A stretch of 41,480 bases of DNA from Promethearchaeota archaeon Loki_b32 (lineage in GTDB: Archaea > Asgardarchaeota > Lokiarchaeia > Sigyniarchaeales > SOKP01), in NCBI GenBank assembly GCA_005223125.1, contig NJBH01000033.1, positions 1 through 41,480 of the forward strand, given 5' to 3'. The notes below the pieces were generated by a model that was not told the origin of the DNA, searched no databases, and was given only the letters and a program-made list of their open reading frames with translations. The position numbers and the translations under genes are program-made. Shown here in pieces: positions 1-8,321 of the stretch. The number at the start of each line of letters is the position of its first letter. Position 1 is the stretch's first letter.

Positions 1-61
1 CACTATACACATCAAGTGGATCAGGTTCTTTATCCGGTGCTTTTCTTCCTGTACGCGGCAT
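1..61 (-). CDS. Partial hypothetical protein, N-terminus only
   Basis: An ATG at 61-59 on the minus strand opens a frame that runs off the window edge after 20 codons. The visible peptide begins MPRTGRKAPDKEP and is basic and proline-rich. I do not recognise the family from so short a piece. The roughly 145 bases up to the next gene (which ends at 207, same strand) are AT-rich and could hold its promoter, but I see no clear motif. The start is inferred only from the ATG and the uninterrupted frame. Confidence 0.4.
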   Translation of the reverse strand, partial: MPRTGRKAPDKEPDPLDVYS

Positions 62-206
62 AATTATTTCATCTTATGATATTTTAAATTAAATTTAGAT
101 TAGGTTTTCAAATTACTATATTTTAATTATTGGTTTTACTATTATTTATTTTTATTAGTTTATTGATAAGAAAAAGTATTTTATTAGAGATTTTTTTTTT
201 AGAAAA

Positions 207-656
207 CTAAGATTTTAGAGTAGCCTGACAGAAAGGGCAAGTTGCATAATCTTCATCTAATTCTTCGCCACAATATTCACAAAAATTCTTACTTTTTTTG
301 CCTTCTTTTTTCTTTTTTCTTGGTTGAGGTTTGGTTTCGACAATTTCTTCTACTTCAGGTTCTTCTCTTAATCCTGCTTTATCAAGAACTTTTTCTTTAG
401 GAGTCATAAGTTCACGCTTTTTCTCTGGTTTTACAAATGGTGTCTTTGAATATTCTAATTTAGTGATACAATCGGGACAGTAAGTTTTTGGTCTATTAGA
501 TAAATAAATCAAATATGCAATCACTCCGAAACCTAATGTAACTCCGATTATAATTATCCAAATTATTTTTTGTGTTGTATCTAATGGTTTTCTACTTGCA
601 GTTTCAACCTCATGTTTACATATTTTACAATATGCATATCGGATTTTCTTTGACAT
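207..656 (-). CDS. Small membrane protein with zinc ribbons at both ends
   Basis: A protein of about 149 residues. An N-terminal CxxC (CKIC) and a second pair (CPDC) flank one hydrophobic helix rich in Ile and Val, so a split zinc ribbon may sit on either side of the membrane segment. A basic, low-complexity linker with Lys/Glu runs leads to a C-terminal zinc ribbon, CEYCGEEL followed by CPFC. I chose the ATG at 656 (MSKK); two in-frame ATG codons lie just upstream (671 and 668) and cannot be excluded. This domain combination recurs in the window (8322-8945, 17023-18045). No enzymatic motif is visible, so the function is unknown; zinc binding is inferred from the cysteine spacing. Confidence 0.6.
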   Translation of the reverse strand: MSKKIRYAYCKICKHEVETASRKPLDTTQKIIWIIIIGVTLGFGVIAYLIYLSNRPKTYCPDCITKLEYSKTPFVKPEKKRELMTPKEKVLDKAGLREEPEVEEIVETKPQPRKKKKEGKKSKNFCEYCGEELDEDYATCPFCQATLKS

Positions 657-745
657 AATATCACACATCAAATGTTTAACTTGTATTTCTATTATAAGAG
701 ATTATTTTAATTAAAAAACGTTTTTAATACCTAATAATCAAGTTC

Positions 746-757
746 TTTTTATATAAA
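746..757 (+). promoter_or_regulatory. TATA-box-like sequence upstream of the tRNA methylthiotransferase gene
   Basis: TTTTTATATAAA lies about 55 bases before the ATG at 811. This fits an archaeal TATA box with transcription starting some 25 bases downstream. Assigned by eye; no BRE element is obvious. Confidence 0.4.
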
Positions 758-810
758 TTTATATTTGTTTAAATGGTTTTGAAAACAAAATGTAAGTATA
801 TGAGTTAGGG

Positions 811-2124
811 ATGATAAAACAATCCTATTACATAGAGACGTATGGATGCACATCGAATAAAGCGGATTCCTATATAATTTCAAATGTCTTAAATAAATCA
901 GATTATACCCAAACCACATTAGAAAGTGCTGAATTTGTTATTATCAACACATGTGCCGTTAAAGAACAAACTGAAAATAAAATAAAAGCACGTTTAGAAC
1001 ATTTACATAAACAATTTCACAAAAATCCTAATAAACATATTATAATTGCCGGTTGCTTACTTTATATAGCCCCAAATTACATTGAAGTAGTTAAAAAAAT
1101 CATTCCGTCGTTTGCGGCTATAATTGATTTAAATAATATTATAGAGCTTCCTGAAATATTACAAGAGATTAAGAATGGAAAGAAAAACTTAATAACCAAA
1201 TCAGCTAGAGTAATTGATAAAGCTAGTTATAACATAGATCATTCTCCTGGAAAAGTAACTGGAATAATTCCGATTTCAGAAGGATGTTTAGGCTCTTGCA
1301 CCTATTGTTGCGTAAAAAATGCGAGAGGAAAGTTAAATTGCTATGATCCTACAAGTATTGTCGAAAATGTTAAGTATCAATTAGAGCAAGGAATAAAACA
1401 AATATATCTGACTTCGCAGGATTGTAGCATTTATCAATATAATGGAATAATACTAGCAGATTTAGTAAGTAAAATTGCTAATTTGAATTATAAATTCTTC
1501 TTAAGAATTGGAATGATAAATCCAAGTTTTTTAATTGATAATATTGAACAATTGATCAAAATTTTCAAACATCAGAAGGTTTACCAATTTTTACATATTC
1601 CAATTCAATCCGGAAGTAATGATGTCCTTAAAAGAATGCAAAGAAAATATTTAATCTCTGACATTATTGATAACATTGATTTTTTAAAGAAAGAATTTAA
1701 GAATCTAACTATATCTACTGATATAATATGTGGTTTTCCCGGCGAAACTGAATACGATTTCTTTAGAACTATAAATTTCACAAAATGGTTAAAACCTGAA
1801 ATTTTGAATATCTCAAAATTTACTGCTAGACCCGGAACTAAGGCAAAACAAATGGAACAATTACATAGCAAATTAATAAAAGAAAGATCTATTAGATTAT
1901 CCAGCGTTTTCCGAAATAGTTTAAGTGAAATAAATAAAAAGTGGAAAGGTTGGGAGGGAGAGGTTTTAGTTTTACATGAAGGTACAGAGCCAAATCAAGG
2001 TTTTGGCAGAAATTATGCTTATAAAAATATATTTATAGCTAATTACGATGGTGAATTCGGCAAATTTGTTAACATTAAAATAGATAAAGTTAAGGGGTTT
2101 AATTTGTTTGGGAAAATTATTTGA
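811..2124 (+). CDS. tRNA (N6-threonylcarbamoyladenosine(37)-C2)-methylthiotransferase, archaeal e-MtaB type
   Basis: This 437-residue radical SAM enzyme should add a methylthio group to t6A at position 37 of tRNAs decoding ANN codons, giving ms2t6A. The N-terminal UPF0004 domain shows its three cluster cysteines (C13 in YGCTSN, C48, C82). The radical SAM motif CxxxCxxC is at C159, C163 and C166 (GCLGSCTYC). The C-terminal 60 or so residues fit a TRAM RNA-binding domain. Length and the YGC-TSNKADS start are typical of the archaeal/eukaryotic CDKAL1-like branch rather than bacterial MiaB. The gene is monocistronic, with a TATA-like box at 746 and a convergent neighbour. The ATG at 811 follows GTTAGGG directly. 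Family assignment is firm; the exact tRNA substrate is inferred from the family. Confidence 0.9.
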   Translation: MIKQSYYIETYGCTSNKADSYIISNVLNKSDYTQTTLESAEFVIINTCAVKEQTENKIKARLEHLHKQFHKNPNKHIIIAGCLLYIAPNYIEVVKKIIPSFAAIIDLNNIIELPEILQEIKNGKKNLITKSARVIDKASYNIDHSPGKVTGIIPISEGCLGSCTYCCVKNARGKLNCYDPTSIVENVKYQLEQGIKQIYLTSQDCSIYQYNGIILADLVSKIANLNYKFFLRIGMINPSFLIDNIEQLIKIFKHQKVYQFLHIPIQSGSNDVLKRMQRKYLISDIIDNIDFLKKEFKNLTISTDIICGFPGETEYDFFRTINFTKWLKPEILNISKFTARPGTKAKQMEQLHSKLIKERSIRLSSVFRNSLSEINKKWKGWEGEVLVLHEGTEPNQGFGRNYAYKNIFIANYDGEFGKFVNIKIDKVKGFNLFGKII

Positions 2125-2185
2125 TTAAGAAATATGCGATTAAAAATAAAAATAAAAAATTTTAAAAAAAAAAAATATTTTTCTT

Positions 2186-2383
2186 CTACATTTTGTTTCT
2201 ATCTATTAATAATTCTCCATTTGCACCTATATTTTCAGGATTATTTTCTCGGATAATTACTGAAATATGAGTGAAATCTTCAGGATATCCGTAAATTTCT
2301 TTAAATATATTTGTAAATTGTTTAACAAGTTTCCGTTTTGTTTCAATATCACGAGGAGGTCCTTCAATCATAATAATTGGCAT
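2186..2383 (-). CDS. 4-oxalocrotonate tautomerase family protein
   Basis: A 65-residue protein beginning Met-Pro-Ile-Ile. In this family the initiator Met is removed and Pro1 is the catalytic base. The body matches the 4-OT pattern: EGPPRDIETKRKLVKQFT, a helix, then a strand with ISVIIRENNPENIGANGELL. Such enzymes tautomerise 2-hydroxymuconate-type enols, and some members dehalogenate haloacrylates; the real substrate here is unknown. GTGAG lies just upstream of the ATG. A convergent A-rich stretch at 2160-2176 separates it from the tRNA methylthiotransferase gene and would give a U-rich transcript end for this gene. The haloalkane-dehalogenase-like gene lies just upstream on the same strand, which may reflect a shared role in halogenated or organic acid metabolism. 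Confidence 0.8.
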   Translation of the reverse strand: MPIIMIEGPPRDIETKRKLVKQFTNIFKEIYGYPEDFTHISVIIRENNPENIGANGELLIDRNKM

Positions 2384-2501
2384 TAACTCTCACTTCTTAA
2401 TTATTAATTTGATTTTATATATCAGAATAGATATTATGTTTAATTAGTTAAAAAAAAACTTATATATCAGTTTCATATGATGCTGTTTTTAAATTCTTTT
2501 T

Positions 2502-3401
2502 TCAGAGATTAAAAGCTTCTAATGCTTTTTTAGCTACAATATCTCCCCATTCTTGAACAAAATGTCCCGCTTCCTTAATTCTTAAAGGTTTTGGACATCC
2601 CTTAATATAAGTCCTTAAAATACGCATGACCGATGGTCCTAATACAGGATCTTGCATCCCAACTGCCATAAAAGTTTCACCGGACCAATCATTCTGAAAC
2701 CAGGCTCTAGCCCGTTGTGAAATCTTTGCTCCAGGGGCATCAGGATGATCAGGTACCATGTTTGGAAATCTTCGAACTCCTGCCTTGTATTTAATATCTG
2801 GAAAAGGAGCATTATAGGCTGTTTTCTCATCCTCTGTTAAATGAGGACATTGTCGTGCTAATAACCGTCCTGGTTCAATATCTGGATGACTATTATTCCA
2901 ATCGCGCCAAAATATGAATCCTTTTGAAAGTGGAACATCACCTACCCCTAACCAAGTATTCATTAATAAAAGTCTAGAAAATCTATTTGGCATATCCATA
3001 GGTAATGTAAGCCCAAGTAAACCTCCCCAATCTTGACAAACGAGTGTGATATTATTAAGATCAAGGCGTTTTATAAATTCTAATAGAGAATTTCGGTGAA
3101 AATCAAAGGTATATACTTGTTCTTCATTAGGTTTATCAGACTTGCCAAATCCAAAAAAATCTGGAGCAATTATATGATACCCGGCATTTAAAAAAATAGG
3201 AATCATTTTACGATACAAATAACTCCATGTAGGCTGTCCATGTAGACATAAAAATACTTCATTAGAATCTTTTGGTCCTTCATCAATGTAATGCATTCTT
3301 AAATTTTCATACCCATTAAGATCATCAATGTAATGAGGTTCATATGGAAAGTTAGGAAGTTTCTCAAATCTATCATCTGGAGTTCTTAAAAATTCTATAA
3401 T
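2502..3401 (-). CDS. Haloalkane dehalogenase-like alpha/beta hydrolase (DhlA-like), probable ATT start
   Basis: An alpha/beta hydrolase closely resembling the DhlA subfamily of haloalkane dehalogenases, which convert haloalkanes to alcohols by hydrolytic dehalogenation. Taking the start as ATT at 3401, it has 299 residues. The nucleophile Asp is in VCQDWGG at residue 124, the same number as in DhlA as I recall it. The halide-binding Trp follows it, and a second Trp in GFIFWRDW may be the other. The remaining acid is Asp in GMQDPVLG and the base His in EAGHFVQEW. The first ATG (3296) would delete 35 residues that match the DhlA N-terminus (LRTPDDRFEKLP). No ATG, GTG or TTG lies between the in-frame TGA at 3410-3408 and that ATG. 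ATT at 3401 gives an N-terminus aligning residue for residue with DhlA (MI-x-x-x-RTPD). A 1-base frameshift after the GTG at about 3412 is the alternative. Confidence 0.8.
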   Translation of the reverse strand: MIEFLRTPDDRFEKLPNFPYEPHYIDDLNGYENLRMHYIDEGPKDSNEVFLCLHGQPTWSYLYRKMIPIFLNAGYHIIAPDFFGFGKSDKPNEEQVYTFDFHRNSLLEFIKRLDLNNITLVCQDWGGLLGLTLPMDMPNRFSRLLLMNTWLGVGDVPLSKGFIFWRDWNNSHPDIEPGRLLARQCPHLTEDEKTAYNAPFPDIKYKAGVRRFPNMVPDHPDAPGAKISQRARAWFQNDWSGETFMAVGMQDPVLGPSVMRILRTYIKGCPKPLRIKEAGHFVQEWGDIVAKKALEAFNL

Positions 3402-3524
3402 AATTAATCACTATATATTATTATTTTAAAGATTCTTAAATTTGAAATAAGCTTGATAATTAAGTGATATAATCTCATATTAATTTTATTAAAAAGAAGA
3501 GAATAGACTATATAGGTAAATTTC

Positions 3525-4694
3525 ATGTCTGAAAAACTATATTGGAAAGACGCTTATGAAACTAAGTTTTCTGCAAAAGTAATCGCAATTAATGAAGAAG
3601 GGGTTGTGCTCGAAAAAACGTTATTTTATCCCGAAAGTGGAAACCAAGCGAGTGATCTAGGAAGTTTATCAATTAGAAATCTTAAATTTAAAGTTGATAA
3701 AGTATCTAAAGATGGAGAACATATTGTGCATCATATCTCTTCTGATTTTAAAGATAAAATTAATGTTGGAGATGAAGTTGATGGGGAAATTGATTGGGAA
3801 TATAGATATGGTATAATGAAAGCTCATACTTCTCAACACATTTTTTCAGCTGTGATTAAAAATAAGTTTGATATTGATACTGTTCGGGCAAATCTTAACT
3901 TTGAAGATGTATTTCTCCAAATGTCTCAAGAAATAGACTACAAACAATTGAATGAGATTTTAACTAAAGTTAATTCTATTTGTACTTCCCATAATCTAAC
4001 AGTGGACGCACGTGTAATACCAAATATAGAAGCTGAAAAAATAACTGAAAGGATAAGAAGTGCAATTCCAGATGAATCTAAAATAAGATTAATCGAAATA
4101 AAGGATTTAGATTTAGTGTGTTGTGGAGGAACTCATATTCAAAATACGATTGAAATTGGTAGGATATATACTTATGAATTTAAAAAAGGAACAGAGATTA
4201 GATATTTTGTAGGAAATAAAGCTTTACTGTTAGGTTCTAAAATTAATTTAGAATTAATTGCTCTAGCTAATGAATTAAATAATCCATTAGTGAAAACTCT
4301 CAATGTAATTAAAAAGCGTATGAAACTCTTTGAAACTCACCAAGAACAACAAAGAGATTTATCCATTATGTTCTTGGAAGCACTATCTAAATCACCCCTT
4401 AAAGAAATCAACGAAGTTTCACTATTTTACATCAATTTTAACGTTGATATAAAGATTTTAAACAAATCATTAGATAATTTTCCATCAAATTCACTTATTA
4501 TTGTAAAATTTGAAGACAACAAAATAAGAATACTCTCTCCAAATGAAATAATAGATTCGAATAAATTATTACAAGAACTTATCCAGAAATATGGTGGAAA
4601 AGGTGGAGGAAATCCTAAATCTTCTCAAGGTTTTTTAGAGAAAATGCCTGAAAAATTATTATCTGAGATAGAATTACTCCTTTCTAGAGATTGA
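3525..4694 (+). CDS. Alanyl-tRNA editing protein AlaX-L
   Basis: A free-standing editing enzyme that hydrolyses mischarged Ser-tRNA(Ala) or Gly-tRNA(Ala). It has 389 residues, the length of the long AlaX type. An N-terminal beta-barrel region (ESGNQASDLG matches the Gly-rich motif of AlaRS editing domains) precedes the zinc motif HxxxH at H101 and H105 (HTSQH) and CxxxH at C200 and H204 (CCGGTH). The C-terminal part ends in the DHHA1-like glycine motif GGKGGGNPKSSQG. The gene is divergent from the dehalogenase and has its own upstream AT-rich region. All expected catalytic residues are present. Confidence 0.9.
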   Translation: MSEKLYWKDAYETKFSAKVIAINEEGVVLEKTLFYPESGNQASDLGSLSIRNLKFKVDKVSKDGEHIVHHISSDFKDKINVGDEVDGEIDWEYRYGIMKAHTSQHIFSAVIKNKFDIDTVRANLNFEDVFLQMSQEIDYKQLNEILTKVNSICTSHNLTVDARVIPNIEAEKITERIRSAIPDESKIRLIEIKDLDLVCCGGTHIQNTIEIGRIYTYEFKKGTEIRYFVGNKALLLGSKINLELIALANELNNPLVKTLNVIKKRMKLFETHQEQQRDLSIMFLEALSKSPLKEINEVSLFYINFNVDIKILNKSLDNFPSNSLIIVKFEDNKIRILSPNEIIDSNKLLQELIQKYGGKGGGNPKSSQGFLEKMPEKLLSEIELLLSRD

Positions 4695-4744
4695 AAAAGA
4701 ATTAAAATATAGGTATTAATAAAATTAGGAAGAATTATTAAAAA

Positions 4745-5629
4745 TTATTTAAAACCGTATTTTTCTAAAAACGCTGTTAATCGTGTACGATGGAATTTCA
4801 AGCCTAAATCATCAGGATTTTCACCAAAAGCAAGTGCTAATAATTCAGTGATGTATAATACAGGTATACCAAATGTATTATCTCCAATTTTTTCTGCTTT
4901 CTTCTGATTATTATCAAATTGCTGATAACATGCAGGACAATTAACAATAATTGCTTCAGCGCCAGCATTCATAGCACTAATTAATTTATTTGATAATATT
5001 TGCATTGCTGGCTCTTCTTCTGTATTTCCCGTTCCCGTACCACAACAAAGCACTTCTTCTTCATAATCGACTGGAATTGCTCCTGTTGCCGCGACGAGTT
5101 CTCTTAGTTTAACAGGATTCATAGGATCATCAGTTTGCAGTTTCTCTGAGGGTCTATTATAGTGGCATCCCGTATGGCAGGCAACTTTTAATCCACTCAA
5201 TTCTTTTGTTATATGCTCATTTATTTTATCAACATATTCATGTAAGACTTCTACAAAATGTTTCACATTGACAGTTCCTTTGAATTCCTTCCCAACTGTT
5301 TTTAGAATTTTATTAATTTTATCTTTTTCATGATCATCATGCTTTAATTCTTCATTAACAAGTTTTAATGTTTGAAAACACCCATTACATAAAGAAATAA
5401 TATTTTTTCCTTCAGCTTCAGCGATAGTAAGATTTCTTGCGCCCATTGCCATCCAGCTTAGATGGTCAACACTATTGAATCCAACTGGATCTGGACAGCA
5501 TGCAAATGCAGCATCAGAGGTTTTTATACCGAGTTTATCAAACACTTTTCTTGCTGAGGCTTCTATAAAAGGAATTCTGTTTCCGATAACACATCCTTGA
5601 AACATTTTATATTCTTCCGCTTTAGCCAT
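4745..5629 (-). CDS. hdrB: Heterodisulfide reductase subunit B-like protein (HdrB, CCG domains)
   Basis: A 294-residue protein with two CCG domains, the fold that binds the two noncubane [4Fe-4S] clusters of HdrB. N-terminal ligand set: C13, C44-C45, C81 and C84. C-terminal set: C151 and C155 (CHTGC), C195-C196 and C231-C234 (CPAC). In methanogens HdrB reduces the CoM-S-S-CoB disulfide within HdrABC; in Asgard archaea the disulfide substrate is unknown. No hdrA or hdrC is adjacent: the upstream neighbour is a small membrane protein, with fdhD and the fwd operon further upstream on the same strand. GAGGAAT precedes the ATG. Family assignment is firm; partners and substrate are inference. Confidence 0.9.
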   Translation of the reverse strand: MAKAEEYKMFQGCVIGNRIPFIEASARKVFDKLGIKTSDAAFACCPDPVGFNSVDHLSWMAMGARNLTIAEAEGKNIISLCNGCFQTLKLVNEELKHDDHEKDKINKILKTVGKEFKGTVNVKHFVEVLHEYVDKINEHITKELSGLKVACHTGCHYNRPSEKLQTDDPMNPVKLRELVAATGAIPVDYEEEVLCCGTGTGNTEEEPAMQILSNKLISAMNAGAEAIIVNCPACYQQFDNNQKKAEKIGDNTFGIPVLYITELLALAFGENPDDLGLKFHRTRLTAFLEKYGFK

Positions 5630-5803
5630 TATTAATTCCTCTTTCTATTTTCTTAAAATAGATGATATGTATTTTTATTTAATAATATTTAGATCTATTA
5701 AAATTACATTAAAAAATTTGTTAAACAAATCAAAAAGTACTGGATTATAATCAAGATAAAAAAAATAAATATAGAAAGTAAAAAGCTTATACTTTATTGT
5801 AAA

Positions 5804-6238
5804 TTAATCCTTTTTTAACTTCCTTCTAGCGATTATCGTGAGTATAATACCTACAAATCCATAACTGCCATGGGCAATTTGTGTAATAATCGCCTGCATA
5901 TCGGAATAAATTGACCCTTCGAAAATTCCTGTAATAAAGAATATTATTAAACCAATTAATCCCATGCCAGCACCGAGACCTATAATAAATTTCCCTAATC
6001 TGAAATGATCCATAGCAACAATTAAAGCTCCAACAATGACAGCTATTCCTCCGCTCATAGCGATGTATCCTAAGATTTGCACAGCTAGCGAGACAATTGC
6101 AGCTACATCCGGTCCAACATCTGCTGCGATTATCCCATAAAGAGTCTCAAAAAAAGTAATGCTCCCCACAGTAGAACTGATAATCATTAAAATTCCACCA
6201 ACTATACATGCTAAAATCCATATCCGCTTTTTTCCCAT
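5804..6238 (-). CDS. Four-helix membrane protein, paralogue of the gene at 8322-8945
   Basis: A 144-residue protein with four hydrophobic helices and short loops. The first segment (GGILMIISSTVGSI) is nearly identical to the start of the protein at 8322-8945, and a second shared stretch is GALIVAMDHFRLGK against GALFIAIKQFRFGK. It therefore looks like a paralogue that lacks the C-terminal zinc ribbon. It ends in a basic tail. No known catalytic motif is seen. It lies between fdhD and hdrB on the same strand, separated from each by more than 100 bases, so co-transcription is possible but not shown. Confidence 0.65.
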   Translation of the reverse strand: MGKKRIWILACIVGGILMIISSTVGSITFFETLYGIIAADVGPDVAAIVSLAVQILGYIAMSGGIAVIVGALIVAMDHFRLGKFIIGLGAGMGLIGLIIFFITGIFEGSIYSDMQAIITQIAHGSYGFVGIILTIIARRKLKKD

Positions 6239-6371
6239 CGTTTTTTACACTTCGAACATTCATTTTAAAATTAAGTATCTATGATTTATTTCAAGAATAT
6301 ATAAAACTTTTTTCAATAAATTAATAGGTTTATAGACTTATTTTGATCCAAACGAGTAGTAAATTAGATGA

Positions 6372-7193
6372 CTAAGTTATAATCCTCTGGGGGTGAGTAT
6401 AAATATTCATCCTCGCTCCGCGCGCAAATCCAATTAAAGTAATTCCATAGGCAAAGGCTAGTCGAATCCCAGATTCAATTGCTGCAGAAAAAGAAGCAAC
6501 AATGGGGATCCTTGCTCTTAATGCTTTTAAAACTGAATCACCTGTCAATCTACCTGTCGAAGTTAGAAACACATTATCAAAATTAAGTTCTTTCAATAAT
6601 ATTTCTCCAATAACTTTATCAATCGCGTTGTGTCTACCTATATCTTCTTTAACGCTTAATAATTTTCCGTTAATATCGAATATGGCGGCTCCATGGCAAC
6701 CGCCAGTCTCCCGATAAAGCGGAGTTTTGACTTGCATTTTTTTTATGGCAGATAATATCGTGCTCGCACTAATCTTTATATTATCCTTTGCTTTAATTGC
6801 ACTTCTTATATTAGCTTTATCAAGGCTTTCTTTAATTAAATTTCGCCATGGAGATGATATACCACATGTAGTATCAACTACACGACTCACGGGATTAATA
6901 TCAAGATTTTCAATTTCAAAATCAATCTCTTCTTTCAACTCAACAAGAATCGAATTTTCTAATTCATTTACTTTGATTTCTTTAATATCTTTTATTGAGT
7001 CAATTATACCTATTGAAAATAGAAATCCCGCTGCTAATTCTTTTAAATCTTTAGCGAGACAAATGATATTCACAATCTGCATAGAATTAACATACAAATC
7101 AATTGGCGTTTCATATAGAACTATATCATCGATCTCTTCTTTCCTATTTTTCTTTATTCTAAATATCTTTACTTTTCTTTTAATCAAGGTCAA
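6372..7193 (-). CDS. fdhD: Formate dehydrogenase accessory sulfurtransferase FdhD
   Basis: FdhD moves sulfur from a cysteine desulfurase to the bis-MGD cofactor of Mo/W formate dehydrogenases. The 273-residue protein carries the family landmarks: LAAGFLFSIGII, YRETGGCHGAA, EDIGRHNAIDKVIGE, STGRLTGDSVLKA and the C-terminal GITLIGFARG followed by NIYTHPQRI. The cysteine loop reads DTTCGISS, so C110 is present but the second cysteine of the bacterial CxxC is serine. It begins with TTG at 7193, and no better start is nearby. Its proximity to fwdB, a Mo/W bis-MGD enzyme subunit, suggests that it may serve that enzyme or a formate dehydrogenase encoded elsewhere; this is inference. Confidence 0.9.
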   Translation of the reverse strand: MTLIKRKVKIFRIKKNRKEEIDDIVLYETPIDLYVNSMQIVNIICLAKDLKELAAGFLFSIGIIDSIKDIKEIKVNELENSILVELKEEIDFEIENLDINPVSRVVDTTCGISSPWRNLIKESLDKANIRSAIKAKDNIKISASTILSAIKKMQVKTPLYRETGGCHGAAIFDINGKLLSVKEDIGRHNAIDKVIGEILLKELNFDNVFLTSTGRLTGDSVLKALRARIPIVASFSAAIESGIRLAFAYGITLIGFARGARMNIYTHPQRIIT

Positions 7194-7299
7194 ACCGTTA
7201 AATAGAGAGATTTGAATTTTATTAGCTTGAATAGTATTTAATATTTTCTCTAAATATTAAAAAAAAAGATTATTAGATCTTCTTGGTTTAAAACAGAAT

Positions 7300-8238
7300 T
7301 CATATAATCTGATAAGTTTTTTGTGTGAAATTATCCCGTGTATAAAAGCCAAACTTTTTGTATAGTCCCAAAGCTTTTTCATTTTTGGTATCAACAGATA
7401 AATTAATTATTGTACACCCTTTCTTTCGAAGTGTTTCAATTCCAAATGCGAGCACGGCGCTCCCTATTTTATGATGTTGATAACTTGGAACAACACTTAA
7501 ATCTCCAATTAGACCAATACGATCTTGTTTCGGATTGAAATATGCATCACAAAACCCAACAATTTTATCTTTTTCATAAGCGATACAATAATCAACGATG
7601 TGATCTCTTTTTAATGCTTCTTGTATTTCTTGCCATTTCTTTTCCGTTATTGCTGCAAACTTAAATGATCCTTGAAAAGCCTCATTTAATACAGCAATAA
7701 AACTAGCATAATCATCTATCTCCTTTTGAGTCCGAATTTTAATACCCTCCGGAATACCAGGATTAGAAAATAAATCAAAATCATCCAAACGCATAGACCA
7801 GTTATAATTAACTGGTCTGAAGCCTAAATTCTCTAATTTCTTATCAAAAGGTGCCGATAATTCTCCGAATGTTTGAAATAAGAGTTCTGGAACATTTAGC
7901 TCCTTTCCAAGATTTAAAATAGCATCAATTAATTTTCCAGGGAGCTCTGATTTAATATATTCAGGTAATACACCATATATAACAAGCAAAGCATCTTTAT
8001 AGAGTGGAATATTGCCTACACCCACAAAAGCAATAATTTCACCTTGCTTATTTTCAAAAATCAAAAAGTCTCGTGAAAAGACAGTCTCTTTACCCAATAT
8101 TACATGAACAAACTCTTCAGTCAATTCAAATGTAGTTTCAGGATTTAAATATTTAGCCATTTGATTGTACAAATCTACAATTATAGAAAGTCCAATTGTG
8201 TCATCATATGGTTTAATCTTAAAGAAATTCGCTTCCAT
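7300..8238 (-). CDS. GNAT family N-acetyltransferase, two-domain
   Basis: A 312-residue protein. The C-terminal half is a clear GNAT domain: strand beta4 with IGLIGDLSVVPSYQHHKIGSAVL (acetyl-CoA-binding motif A), then INLSVDTKNEKALGLYKKFGF (motif B). The N-terminal 160 residues have a weaker GNAT-like pattern and may be a degenerate second domain, as in several tandem GNAT proteins. The substrate is unknown. It lies between fdhD and the zinc-ribbon membrane protein on the same strand, with about 60-80 bases on either side. Confidence 0.85.
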   Translation of the reverse strand: MEANFFKIKPYDDTIGLSIIVDLYNQMAKYLNPETTFELTEEFVHVILGKETVFSRDFLIFENKQGEIIAFVGVGNIPLYKDALLVIYGVLPEYIKSELPGKLIDAILNLGKELNVPELLFQTFGELSAPFDKKLENLGFRPVNYNWSMRLDDFDLFSNPGIPEGIKIRTQKEIDDYASFIAVLNEAFQGSFKFAAITEKKWQEIQEALKRDHIVDYCIAYEKDKIVGFCDAYFNPKQDRIGLIGDLSVVPSYQHHKIGSAVLAFGIETLRKKGCTIINLSVDTKNEKALGLYKKFGFYTRDNFTQKTYQII

Positions 8239-8321
8239 AATTTATTAAAATTGTAATTAGATATTTAACAATAACGGTTAGTAAAAATTCTTACTCAATC
8301 TAAATTTTTAGGGGAAAAACT

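Noticed and set aside
6727-7215. 162-codon plus-strand frame
   Set aside because: It is antisense to fdhD, whose motifs are complete; composition is dominated by Ile/Ser/Leu as in a shadow frame.
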